Below, one piece after another: positions 17,615 through 25,552 of a stretch of 64,000 nucleotides of DNA. The notes below the pieces were generated by a model, which saw only the letters and a program-made list of their open reading frames with translations, was not told the origin of the DNA and did no database searches. The translations under genes and the position numbers were made by a program. Numbering within the stretch: position 1 is the first letter of the stretch; each line of letters opens with the position of its first letter. Origin of the DNA: Chitinophagaceae bacterium (GTDB lineage Bacteria; Bacteroidota; Bacteroidia; Chitinophagales; Chitinophagaceae); NCBI GenBank assembly GCA_019638595.1, contig JAHBTJ010000008.1, positions 215,730-279,729 of the forward strand, written 5' to 3'.

Positions 17615-19237
17615 TCAGTTTGTAAACATTTTCTTTTCTGTTCTCGCGTCATGCCCATAAATATCATCCCTGAAATTCAGGTCGCCTTTAGCATCTACCC
17701 AGGCGGTAAAATAACCAATATATACCGGTATGGCATCGCGAAGCGTAACATACTTTTCTTTACCGCTGTTCATTGCCTTATCTATAGCTGCCGATGTCCA
17801 GGTGCTGTCGTTGCGTAAAAGAAATTCCGCCAGTTTTTTAGGTTCGCCCAGGCGTATGCAACCATGACTGAAAGCCCGCCTGCTTTCTCCGAACAAGCTT
17901 TTTGCAGGTGTATCGTGCATATAAATACTATAGTTGTTAGGGAACAGGAATTTTACCTTGCCCAGCGAATTATTGGAACCGGGCTTTTGCCGTATATTAG
18001 GTAAATCACCGGTATACCCGGTAATTTCCATATTGTGCTTAGCCAGGTAGTTCTTATCTTTTTTCATTCCCGGCAACACTTCATTTTTTAAAATCCCCGA
18101 TGGCACATTCCAGTAAGGACTAAAAACAATGTATTTAAGATCGCCATAAAAAATCACCGTATTGTTCTGGTTGGTGCCCACTACCACATTCATGGCATAA
18201 ACGGGTTGACTGTTTTCAAAAATATGCAGCTTAAAATCCGGGATGTTTACCAGCAGGTAATCTCCCTCCACTTTAGCCGGCACCCAGCGCATTCTTTCGA
18301 GGTTGATAAGCATTTGCCGTATGCGCTTTTCTATCGGCGTATTTAGCTCCCGCAGCATTGCCGGACCAATAATACCATCTTCTTTTACCCCATACCTGTG
18401 CTGGAACCTTTGCACGGCGGCGGCCAGCGAATCGGTAAACAAAGCGGAGCTGTCCGTTAAATCAAAATCCCCGGTAAGCCTCAGCCTGTTTTTTATTGCC
18501 GTAATTACTTCGCCGGTATCGCCCTGCTGTAATTTTTTTTGCCCCGTAATTACCGGCTTCCACCCACCGGCTTTCTCTATTTCGTAATAGCGCAGCAAGC
18601 TTTGCTTTAATCGCTGGTAATAAATATTAAGAGGCTCATAAGCTACCGGCTTTTCGCCTTTATGCGCGATCAGCGAATCCAGGGTAGCTACCAGGTCTAT
18701 TTTCTTGCGGGGAATAAACCATTTAAGATCCGTACTGTTCAACCGGCTGTTTCCCTGGTACGCGTTTTCCGCGTAATGAAAGAACTGGCGGGTAAGCAAC
18801 AACTCGGCCTTTAACCGGTTGCTGTCATTGACCGGCACTACCTGTCCGCCACTTTCAAGCTTATCGAATATCTGCCTCAGCACAGGATTGTTAAGACTTG
18901 TATCGCCACTGTATTTCATATATTCCGCCTGCTGGTTAAGAAAGTTAAATGCCTGCTCAGCAAGGCCATCCTTAAAAAACCAGGCATACTGGTAATTACG
19001 GGCATTGTAAAAATCACGGAACTGTTTGGCTTCCACCTCGTCCGGCACCTGCGTGGTTATATAGCTTTCCAGTGTAGTGCTGTCAAAGAAAAGCTCTGTA
19101 AAAGCATTTTGAACGGTAATGCTGGTATCCCTCTCCTCCGCCGGCAAAACAGCATCCAGGTTCTTTTTTTTATGTGTGCAGGCATATATGCCACACAGTA
19201 ATACGGCTACTGAAAATAAATATCGCATGAAACTCAC
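17615..19237 (-). CDS. L,D-transpeptidase, LdtD/YcbB-like lipoprotein
   Basis: A 540-residue envelope enzyme that makes 3-3 peptidoglycan cross-links or related links. The N-terminus MSFMRYLFSVAVLLCGIYACTHKKK is a lipoprotein signal (Cys near 20). An all-helical scaffold region covers about residues 30-235. A peptidoglycan-binding domain follows (LQQGDTGEVITAIKNRLRL ... VQRFQHRYGVKEDGIIGPAMLREL). The YkuD domain starts at YLLVNIPDFKLHIFE, with active-site YMHDTPAKSLFG and SHGCIRLG (catalytic Cys near 460). This order matches YcbB. It is monocistronic; its plus-strand neighbour shares the intergenic terminator. Confidence 0.93.
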   Translation of the reverse strand: MSFMRYLFSVAVLLCGIYACTHKKKNLDAVLPAEERDTSITVQNAFTELFFDSTTLESYITTQVPDEVEAKQFRDFYNARNYQYAWFFKDGLAEQAFNFLNQQAEYMKYSGDTSLNNPVLRQIFDKLESGGQVVPVNDSNRLKAELLLTRQFFHYAENAYQGNSRLNSTDLKWFIPRKKIDLVATLDSLIAHKGEKPVAYEPLNIYYQRLKQSLLRYYEIEKAGGWKPVITGQKKLQQGDTGEVITAIKNRLRLTGDFDLTDSSALFTDSLAAAVQRFQHRYGVKEDGIIGPAMLRELNTPIEKRIRQMLINLERMRWVPAKVEGDYLLVNIPDFKLHIFENSQPVYAMNVVVGTNQNNTVIFYGDLKYIVFSPYWNVPSGILKNEVLPGMKKDKNYLAKHNMEITGYTGDLPNIRQKPGSNNSLGKVKFLFPNNYSIYMHDTPAKSLFGESRRAFSHGCIRLGEPKKLAEFLLRNDSTWTSAAIDKAMNSGKEKYVTLRDAIPVYIGYFTAWVDAKGDLNFRDDIYGHDARTEKKMFTN

Positions 19238-19300
19238 ATTAAAGGTAAAGGTTGATAATCAATGTAATTTAACTTATATACCTTAAACGATAGCGCCTGC

Positions 19301-19330
19301 CCGGCCGTATTTCAGCCGGTCCTTTTTTTT
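19301..19330 (+). terminator. Orphan plus-strand terminator upstream of the L,D-transpeptidase gene
   Basis: CCGGC at 19301-19305 pairs with GCCGG at 19315-19319 across a 9-nt loop, followed by TCC and eight T residues. No plus-strand gene precedes it, because the L,D-transpeptidase gene is read away from it. It may end a short antisense transcript. Confidence 0.5.
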
Positions 19331-19645
19331 AGAATACGCGCAACCGGGAGTTTTTTTCCCCGATGTGATTGTGAGTATAAAACAGACATTCCTGTCTTAT
19401 ATATATTTGTAGTATATAACTACTATCCCCCGGTCCCCCTAAATCGTCCGGATCCATGAAAAAATCACCTGCCCATCCTGAAAGAAAGATATAATACTAA
19501 GATCACACCTGTTAAACCCTGTATTGAGAAAGAGAGAAATCTGTATCAGCAGCTTATTTGCAAAAGCAATCATTAAGCACATAGGATTACCGCCTCTGAA
19601 CGATTTCGCATGTAAGCCGGGTTCACCCGGGAACCTGGCTTTACA
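19331..19645 (+). other. Non-coding stretch with promoter-like box and dyads, possible small RNA
   Basis: 315 bases between divergent elements with no believable gene. An exact TAnnTTTG box lies at 19402-19409. It is flanked by the dyads AGACA-N4-TGTCT (just upstream) and GTAGT-atata-ACTAC (just downstream). A strong hairpin ends the stretch at 19610-19646. Together they could define a plus-strand RNA of about 230 nt running towards the 3' end of the beta-helix gene. Confidence 0.35.
19402..19409 (+). promoter_or_regulatory. Candidate -7 box TATATTTG inside paired dyads
   Basis: It matches the Bacteroidota -7 consensus. Its position between two short dyads suggests a regulated promoter, but no gene starts downstream on this strand. 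Confidence 0.35.
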
Positions 19646-19646
19646 T
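19610..19646. terminator. Strong hairpin at the end of the beta-helix gene
   Basis: A stem of about 15 bp with one bulge and one wobble pair: AGCCGGGTTC (19615-19624) with GAACCTGGCT (19631-19640), extended by ATGTA/TACAT. It overlaps the first base of the minus-strand stop codon. It lacks a long T run on either strand, so it may terminate weakly or protect the mRNA end. Confidence 0.55.
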
Positions 19647-21643
19647 TATCTTTTCCGTTCAAAGAGTGCTTCCTCCGAAGCCACCTTCACCCAGTACTTT
19701 CCACTATCTGTTACAGGATCCTGCACCTGTGCCCCTCCCACTATTGCTTTGTAAATATTATTATCGGAGCCTTTTACATAATCGTTGAGGATGTAAGTGC
19801 CCGAAGCGCTCCAGCTTCCCGAATGAAGCGCTCCGCCCTGCTTACAAATCATTCCATGGCGGCTTCCGGAGCCTGATACATGTACCATATCTCCTATATG
19901 CCATATTCCCCACTGCGGCATTTTATCCGCCCAAAGCATGTTTTCGCCTTCCTTTGCCCCGGGGAACGATTTGGCCCCCACGGCATTCACTATAATGGGC
20001 TTGCCCGACCGGGTAATATTTTGCCTGCCGGCCATATAGGAAACATTTAAAGCTTTCACAGGCTTATCGGCATCCGAAACGGTATTGCTGTCTATAACAT
20101 ACATTCCCTCTCCATACCTGGCCGGTATGGTAGAATACACATATATGCCTGAAAGCTTTTTATCGGCAAGCGTTATTGTATTACCGACCGCCCGGCCATT
20201 TCCCGCATTGGTAAACTCAATGGCGTTAACGCCCGATTGAATGGTATTGTTAACAACGCTTACACCGCCTACCTGGGTTACTTTAACCGCTAATTTGCCA
20301 TCTCCGTCCTTAATATCATTGTCGCTTATATAAATATCTTTCATGTTCCTGAAGCCTTTTCTTTTACCCACCGATGTTATAAATACGCCCCGGTTCAATA
20401 CATTGTTTTTTATAGTTCCCGGCCCGGTGGGCGATACCTGTAGCCTGCCGTTCAAAACGGTGCGGGTAATATAAAAATCGCTTACATTGTTGCATTTGTT
20501 ATCAACGGCGGAAGTAGTGGTAACGCTGTCTATCAACAAGCCCTGGATGCCGGAAGCAGAAAAATCGCTGATGCGGCAATGGCGGTAACTGATATTTTTT
20601 ACGGTAGCCGCAGGTTCGGTATGGATAGAAGTACCACCTTTTATCACGCCGCTTTCAAAGGGCAGGTCGTATATATGCTTTACGGTAATGCTGTCAACCC
20701 CGCCGCTGCCGCCAATGCTGATCCCCTGCCGCAGGTAATCGCGCTGGTATATTCTTTCTATCGTAATATTTTTACTGTTTTTGGATATGCCTATAATATC
20801 GCCGCTTACATCGTGAATAAATAAATCATGAAAATAGGCGTTGCGCACCACGTTGGATCCGCTATAGCAGAATATGCCCGCCGATTGCGCATCTTTTCCG
20901 AAAGAAGGGGGTGGAGGATACGTTTTAAAAGGATTGCTCATATCTATACCCAGGTGAGAAATTTCAACATTCGTAACATCGGCGGAGCTGTCTCCCAGCG
21001 CAAACACCCGCCTGAAATTTCCCATATCGCCTGGCGACAATTTTACCGAGCTTACATACATCCCCTCTCCTGTTACCCTGGTGTTGGAGTATACGGATAT
21101 GATCCTGTAAGGAGGATCTTTCTGCCTGCTGACCATATAGGTACCTTTGGGAAAGAGAATATTTCCCCCTTTTTTCTGGCGCACCATTTCAAATGTTGCC
21201 CTCAAAGATTCTGTATCATCCGTAACAGCATCTCCTTTTGCACCATACCATTTTACGCTAAACTGCGAGCTGGTATCATCCAATAATACGGTTAGCCGCT
21301 TATCAAATATCCATGCGTGCTTATCAGCCTGCACGCTGCCGCCCTTTATAAGGCCGGCGCCCACTATACGCGCGTTATTTTCAAAACGGATCATTTTTCC
21401 CTGCGGAATATTCACTACCCCGTTTACTACTATTTTTTCACCCGGCTTGCTGAAAACAAGTTCATTTACCCCCGGCTGTGCAAATACCCGGCTGAGCTTC
21501 CCCGACATGTCTTCTCCATTACCTGATATACCCCAGGCTGCAGCGTTATATACTCCGGCAGCAGGGATATTTGCTTCTGCGGCATTTTCACTTCCCAAAA
21601 AGAAATGCAAAAAGCTTATAAAACTTACATATAATAAGAACAT
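19646..21643 (-). CDS. Secreted right-handed beta-helix (pectate-lyase-3-like) protein with C-terminal binding module
   Basis: A 665-residue secreted protein. The ATG at 21643 starts a signal peptide (MFLLYVSFISFLHFFLGSENAAEA); the frame is open to a TTG slightly upstream. The segment VKWYGAKGDAVTDDTESLRATFEMV followed by GGNILFPKGTYMVS is the hallmark of pectate-lyase-3 / GH28-like beta-helix proteins. Repeated coils follow to about residue 580 (NVEISHLGIDMSNP, NITIERIYQRDY, SVVNNTIQSGVNAIEF). The last 80 residues contain GSWSASGTYILNDYVKGSDNNIYKAI, which looks like a CBM5/12-type carbohydrate-binding fold. It is probably a lyase or hydrolase acting on an acidic or plant polysaccharide, with the substrate unknown. 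It has no PUL partners. Confidence 0.78.
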   Translation of the reverse strand: MFLLYVSFISFLHFFLGSENAAEANIPAAGVYNAAAWGISGNGEDMSGKLSRVFAQPGVNELVFSKPGEKIVVNGVVNIPQGKMIRFENNARIVGAGLIKGGSVQADKHAWIFDKRLTVLLDDTSSQFSVKWYGAKGDAVTDDTESLRATFEMVRQKKGGNILFPKGTYMVSRQKDPPYRIISVYSNTRVTGEGMYVSSVKLSPGDMGNFRRVFALGDSSADVTNVEISHLGIDMSNPFKTYPPPPSFGKDAQSAGIFCYSGSNVVRNAYFHDLFIHDVSGDIIGISKNSKNITIERIYQRDYLRQGISIGGSGGVDSITVKHIYDLPFESGVIKGGTSIHTEPAATVKNISYRHCRISDFSASGIQGLLIDSVTTTSAVDNKCNNVSDFYITRTVLNGRLQVSPTGPGTIKNNVLNRGVFITSVGKRKGFRNMKDIYISDNDIKDGDGKLAVKVTQVGGVSVVNNTIQSGVNAIEFTNAGNGRAVGNTITLADKKLSGIYVYSTIPARYGEGMYVIDSNTVSDADKPVKALNVSYMAGRQNITRSGKPIIVNAVGAKSFPGAKEGENMLWADKMPQWGIWHIGDMVHVSGSGSRHGMICKQGGALHSGSWSASGTYILNDYVKGSDNNIYKAIVGGAQVQDPVTDSGKYWVKVASEEALFERKR

Positions 21644-21731
21644 TTTAATTCCGGTTATGGAGAACAAGTTCTATTTTTTAATTCCCGCGGGCAAACATCC
21701 CGCTCTTAATTAACCAATTCTTATGAATCGT

Positions 21732-22406
21732 TTAATCTGCAATGTCAGGCCTTCTTTCTTCGGTGCGTTTTACCGACATCTCGTGCCTCCAGTCGGCTAT
21801 TTTTTTAGGATCGCCGCTTAACAGCACATCCGGTACTTTCCAGCCCCTGTATTCGGCAGGTCTTGTGTATACGGGCGGCGCCAGTAAATTATCCTGGAAG
21901 GAATCGAACAGCGCGGAAGTTTCATCATTCAGCACTCCGGGTAATATACGTCCCACCGCATCTACCAGTATAGCCGCCGGCAATTCACCGCCGCTTAATA
22001 CATAATCGCCAATAGATATTTCCCTGGTAACAAAATGTTCCCGCACTCTTTCATCTATTCCTTTGTAATGACCGCATATCAGCAACAGGTTTTCTTTCAG
22101 CGACAGATAATTCGCTGTTTTTTGGTTGAATGTTTCGCCATCGGGTGTAAGATAAATGATCTCATCATAGCTGCGTTTGGCCGACAGCTCTTCTATAGCG
22201 TTCACCAAAGGTTCACACATCATAACCATTCCTGCCCCGCCTCCGTATTGATAATCATCTACCTGCCCATATGCATTTACCGCCCATTTACGCAAATGAT
22301 GTACTTCTACGCTTAATATTCCTTTTTCCCTAGCACGTTTCATAATAGAATGCGCGAAAGGGCTTTCAAGCAGCTCCGGCAAAACGCTTACAATATCTAT
22401 ATGCAT
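21732..22406 (-). CDS. trmD: tRNA (guanine-N1)-methyltransferase TrmD
   Basis: A cytosolic SPOUT methyltransferase that makes m1G37 in tRNAs and prevents frameshifting. The start [17 protein letters not shown] at 22406 gives 224 residues, normal for Bacteroidota; an upstream extension to 22499 is not conserved-looking. The trefoil-knot SAM site is visible as [13 protein letters not shown] and [52 protein letters not shown] is the C-terminal tRNA-binding segment. The usual rimM-trmD-rplS operon is not kept here. Confidence 0.96.
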   Translation of the reverse strand: MHIDIVSVLPELLESPFAHSIMKRAREKGILSVEVHHLRKWAVNAYGQVDDYQYGGGAGMVMMCEPLVNAIEELSAKRSYDEIIYLTPDGETFNQKTANYLSLKENLLLICGHYKGIDERVREHFVTREISIGDYVLSGGELPAAILVDAVGRILPGVLNDETSALFDSFQDNLLAPPVYTRPAEYRGWKVPDVLLSGDPKKIADWRHEMSVKRTEERRPDIAD

Positions 22407-22719
22407 AACCGCAAAGATAATCAGCGTATTTACAAGATGTTGCCCGGATATGGCTTTGAGTGAAAACAAGAAATGCAACAGGCCAACACAATAGTGCACA
22501 ACGCCAGGGATCCGGGACGGGTTATGCGCCGTGCGTTTAAAGGTTGGCCTGTATGCAAAGGCTGAGACTGTAATAAACAGGGATTAAAAAGCGGGGCAGG
22601 GCTTTCATAAAAACGGTTAGCCTCCTCATAATGCGTCATTCAATCTCATTAAACACTATTAAGGACGATAGAAGAAATAGAAAAGATGTACGGGCAACTA
22701 AAAAAATGAAAATTAGCGG
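22407..22719. other. Intergenic stretch between the S4-protein gene and trmD
   Basis: 313 bases, G/C-mixed, with no reading frame that looks like a protein and no clear terminator. A 69-codon open frame at 22430-22639 (minus) has no recognisable features. I see nothing else. Confidence 0.4.
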
Positions 22720-23112
22720 CTATTCTTCTCCCAGAAAATCATCCATATCCCGGCGCTCTTTTTTGGTAGGCCTGCCTATCTTACTCAGGCGTTTGCCGGT
22801 ATGAAAGCTGGCTGCCTGGTATTGCAGCCTTTCCATTTCATCTGCAGGCGTTATATCTACATAATACTTAACGGCTTCTGTATATTGTACCCGGTTATGC
22901 AAAAGCCCCGCTACTTTTATACGCCAGCGGCGGGCTTCGGTTTTAATTTCGTATTCATCGCCCACATGCACGTTTTTAGACGCTTTTGCCTGGTCGCCGT
23001 TATATTTCACTTTCCCCTTGTCGCAGGCTTCTGCCGCCAGTGAGCGCGTTTTAAAGATCCGGATAGCCCATAAATATTTGTCCAGCCGGAGCTTTTCTTT
23101 TACATCCGCCAT
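22720..23112 (-). CDS. S4-domain RNA-binding protein, Hsp15-like
   Basis: A 130-residue basic protein with an S4 domain at residues 7-60 (LRLDKYLWAIRIFKTRSLAAEACDKG, then VKYNGDQAKASKNVHVGD). The C-terminal region is basic and matches Hsp15 (KRLSKIGRPTKKERRDMDDF). Hsp15 binds stalled 50S subunits carrying peptidyl-tRNA after heat shock and helps recycle them. It is a single gene with its 5' end facing the divergent DPP-IV gene. Confidence 0.9.
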   Translation of the reverse strand: MADVKEKLRLDKYLWAIRIFKTRSLAAEACDKGKVKYNGDQAKASKNVHVGDEYEIKTEARRWRIKVAGLLHNRVQYTEAVKYYVDITPADEMERLQYQAASFHTGKRLSKIGRPTKKERRDMDDFLGEE

Positions 23113-23248
23113 ACCCTTACTAATTAATTTGTATGCAATTTACTTACACCCTGCAAAAAAACAGTGTAATTCCCTTCCTGCAACCATTTATCAAAACCTT
23201 CTGTTATGTAACGGTTTGTCATTTAAATTTACCTCCAAAACACTTTAC

Positions 23249-25453
23249 ATGCCAGTTATTTACTTCCGGCGCCGCATGGCCCTGCTACTTTTTCTCGCTA
23301 TCTATGCTATGAACGCCGCAGGGCAGTTCAAGCCCCGTGAAATTACCTGGACCAGCGATGGTACCGGCTTTTACCAGGTTGATAATAACAGCCTCTTAAA
23401 GATCAGCCCCCTTGCTCCCCAACCGGTTGAAACGGTGGCCACAGCCAAACAGCTTACCCCCCACAACAATGATCAGCCATTAGAGATAGCTGATTTTGAA
23501 TTGAGCGCTAATAATAACCTGCTCCTGCTGTTTACCAATACAAGCCGTGTTTGGCGCTATAATACCAGGGGAGATTACTGGTTGCTGAACCGTGCCACCG
23601 GTCAGCTCAGGCAGGTAGGAAAAGATCGTACCGCCCAGTCGCTGATGTATGCGAAGCTCTCGCCCGATGGTCAAAAAGTTGCTTATGTAAGCAACAGGAA
23701 TCTTTTTGTGGAAGATATAGCTACCGGCAAAGCCACCCCGCTCACTACCGATGGCAACAGGCAGTTGATCAACGGCACTTTCGACTGGGTATATGAAGAA
23801 GAATTTGGATGCAGGGACGGATTTAGATGGAGCGCCGACAGCAAACACATTGCTTACTGGCAGGTGGATGCAGGAAAAACACGCGATTACCTGATGCTGA
23901 ACACAACCGACTCCATCTACTCTTTCGTAATACCTGTTGAATATCCAAAAGTAGGTGAACCTCCTTCTGCCGTGCGTATAGGCGTAGTAAAAGCCACGGG
24001 GGGCAAAACCACCTGGATGAATATTCCCGGCGATGCGCAACAGCGCTACCTGCCACGGATGGAATGGGCATTGGATAATACTACACTGCTTGTGCAGCAA
24101 CTGAACAGGAAACAGAATGAAAGCAACATTTACAGTTGCAACATAACTAACGGTAACGCACATACTATATATACCGAAACCGACAAAGCATGGATTGATA
24201 TAAAATCGAGGTGGAACGATGACGACCCTAAAGGCTGGGATTGGATAAACAATGGCAATGCCTTTTTATGGGTGAGCGAAAAAGATGGCTGGCGACATAT
24301 TTACAGCATTACAAAAGACGGCAAAAAAGAAACCTTACTTACCAAAGGTGATTATGATATTGAAAAGATAAGCGCTGTGGACGAAAAGAATAATTATATT
24401 TATTTCATAGCCTCGCCCGAAAGCCCGGTACAGCGGTATTTATACCGGGCCAGGCTGGATGGAAGCGGCAAAGCGGAATTGGTATCTCCTGCCAGCCTGA
24501 AAGGTACACATGGGTATGAAATATCTCCCGGCGCCCAACTTGCGCTACACACATTTACCAACCGTACTACGCCTGCGGCATACGAATTTCTGCGGCTGCC
24601 GGAACATGCTCCTTTAAAACCCGAAGAAAGTATAGCCCGTTCCATCAAATCCAACCCTTCCAGGAATATTGAGTTCTTCCAGGTTACCACCGAAGATGGA
24701 ATAACCATGGATGGCTGGATCACAAAGCCCGAAAATTTTGATGCCACAAAAAAATACCCGGTATTATTGTACGTGTATGGCGAACCTGCCACCACAACCG
24801 TTGAAGACAGCTATTATACGGGGCAAAACCGTTTGTTCAACGGTGATATGGCGCAAAGCGGATACTTTTACGTTTCATTCAATAACAGGGGAACGCCTAC
24901 ACTTAAGGGAGCCGCATGGAGAAAATCAATTTACAGGAATATAGGCGTTATTAATATACGCGACCAGGCAATGGGTATGAAGCAACTATTGCAGGAGCGG
25001 CCTTATCTTGATACTTCCCGCGTTGCTTGCTGGGGATGGAGCGGCGGCGGATCTTCCACCCTGAACCTGTTGTTTCAGTACCCGGATATTTTTAAAACGG
25101 GTATAGCGGTAGCCGCAGTGGGCAACCAGCTTACTTACGATAATATTTACCAGGAAAGATATATGGGATTGCCCCGGGAAAATAAAGAAGACTTTATAAA
25201 AGGTTCGCCGGTTACCCACGCTAAAAACCTGCGCGGAAATTTATTGTATATACACGGTACAGGCGATGATAATGTACACTATCAAAACGCGGAAATGCTG
25301 CTGAACGAATTAATCAGGTACAATAAACAATTCCGGTTTATGGCATATCCCAATCGTACGCACGGCATACACGAAGGAGAAGGCACAACACAACATTTAA
25401 AAACATTGTATACTAATTTCCTGCTGGAACATTGCCCGCCCGGAGCAAGATAG
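23249..25453 (+). CDS. Dipeptidyl peptidase IV (S9B family)
   Basis: A 734-residue secreted serine peptidase that removes X-Pro or X-Ala dipeptides from peptides in the periplasm. The start at 23249 precedes a signal peptide (RRRMALLLFLAIYAMNAAGQ); longer open frame upstream overlaps the Hsp15-like gene and is not used. An eight-bladed propeller covers about residues 30-470, including the DPP-IV signature DWVYEEEFGCRDGFRWSADS with the Glu pair that binds the substrate N-terminus. The alpha/beta-hydrolase domain follows, with CWGWSGGGSSTLN (Ser), HGTGDDNVHYQN (Asp) and NRTHGIHEG (His). All catalytic residues are in place. A bidirectional terminator follows. Confidence 0.94.
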   Translation: MPVIYFRRRMALLLFLAIYAMNAAGQFKPREITWTSDGTGFYQVDNNSLLKISPLAPQPVETVATAKQLTPHNNDQPLEIADFELSANNNLLLLFTNTSRVWRYNTRGDYWLLNRATGQLRQVGKDRTAQSLMYAKLSPDGQKVAYVSNRNLFVEDIATGKATPLTTDGNRQLINGTFDWVYEEEFGCRDGFRWSADSKHIAYWQVDAGKTRDYLMLNTTDSIYSFVIPVEYPKVGEPPSAVRIGVVKATGGKTTWMNIPGDAQQRYLPRMEWALDNTTLLVQQLNRKQNESNIYSCNITNGNAHTIYTETDKAWIDIKSRWNDDDPKGWDWINNGNAFLWVSEKDGWRHIYSITKDGKKETLLTKGDYDIEKISAVDEKNNYIYFIASPESPVQRYLYRARLDGSGKAELVSPASLKGTHGYEISPGAQLALHTFTNRTTPAAYEFLRLPEHAPLKPEESIARSIKSNPSRNIEFFQVTTEDGITMDGWITKPENFDATKKYPVLLYVYGEPATTTVEDSYYTGQNRLFNGDMAQSGYFYVSFNNRGTPTLKGAAWRKSIYRNIGVINIRDQAMGMKQLLQERPYLDTSRVACWGWSGGGSSTLNLLFQYPDIFKTGIAVAAVGNQLTYDNIYQERYMGLPRENKEDFIKGSPVTHAKNLRGNLLYIHGTGDDNVHYQNAEMLLNELIRYNKQFRFMAYPNRTHGIHEGEGTTQHLKTLYTNFLLEHCPPGAR

Positions 25454-25497
25454 AACGCAGTGCATCTGAACACCGGCATACCCTAAAAAGATGAAAT

Positions 25498-25530
25498 AAG
25501 AAAAGGGCTCCATTACGGAACCCTTTTCTT
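25498..25530. terminator. Bidirectional rho-independent terminator
   Basis: A long stem: AAGAAAAGGG (25498-25507) with CCCTTTTCTT (25521-25530), an internal C/A mismatch, then TCC/GGA and a 5-nt loop. It is A-rich on one side and T-rich on the other, so it can serve both the DPP-IV gene and the convergent esterase gene. Confidence 0.85.
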
Positions 25531-25552
25531 ATTTGGCTTGGGAGTAATAAAT

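Noticed and set aside
19524-19754. A 76-codon plus-strand frame
   Set aside because: It overlaps the end of the beta-helix gene in antisense and crosses the hairpin; it has no protein-like features.
22430-22639. A 69-codon minus-strand frame upstream of trmD
   Set aside because: No recognisable domain, signal peptide or conserved-looking segment, and no operon fit. Kept as non-coding.
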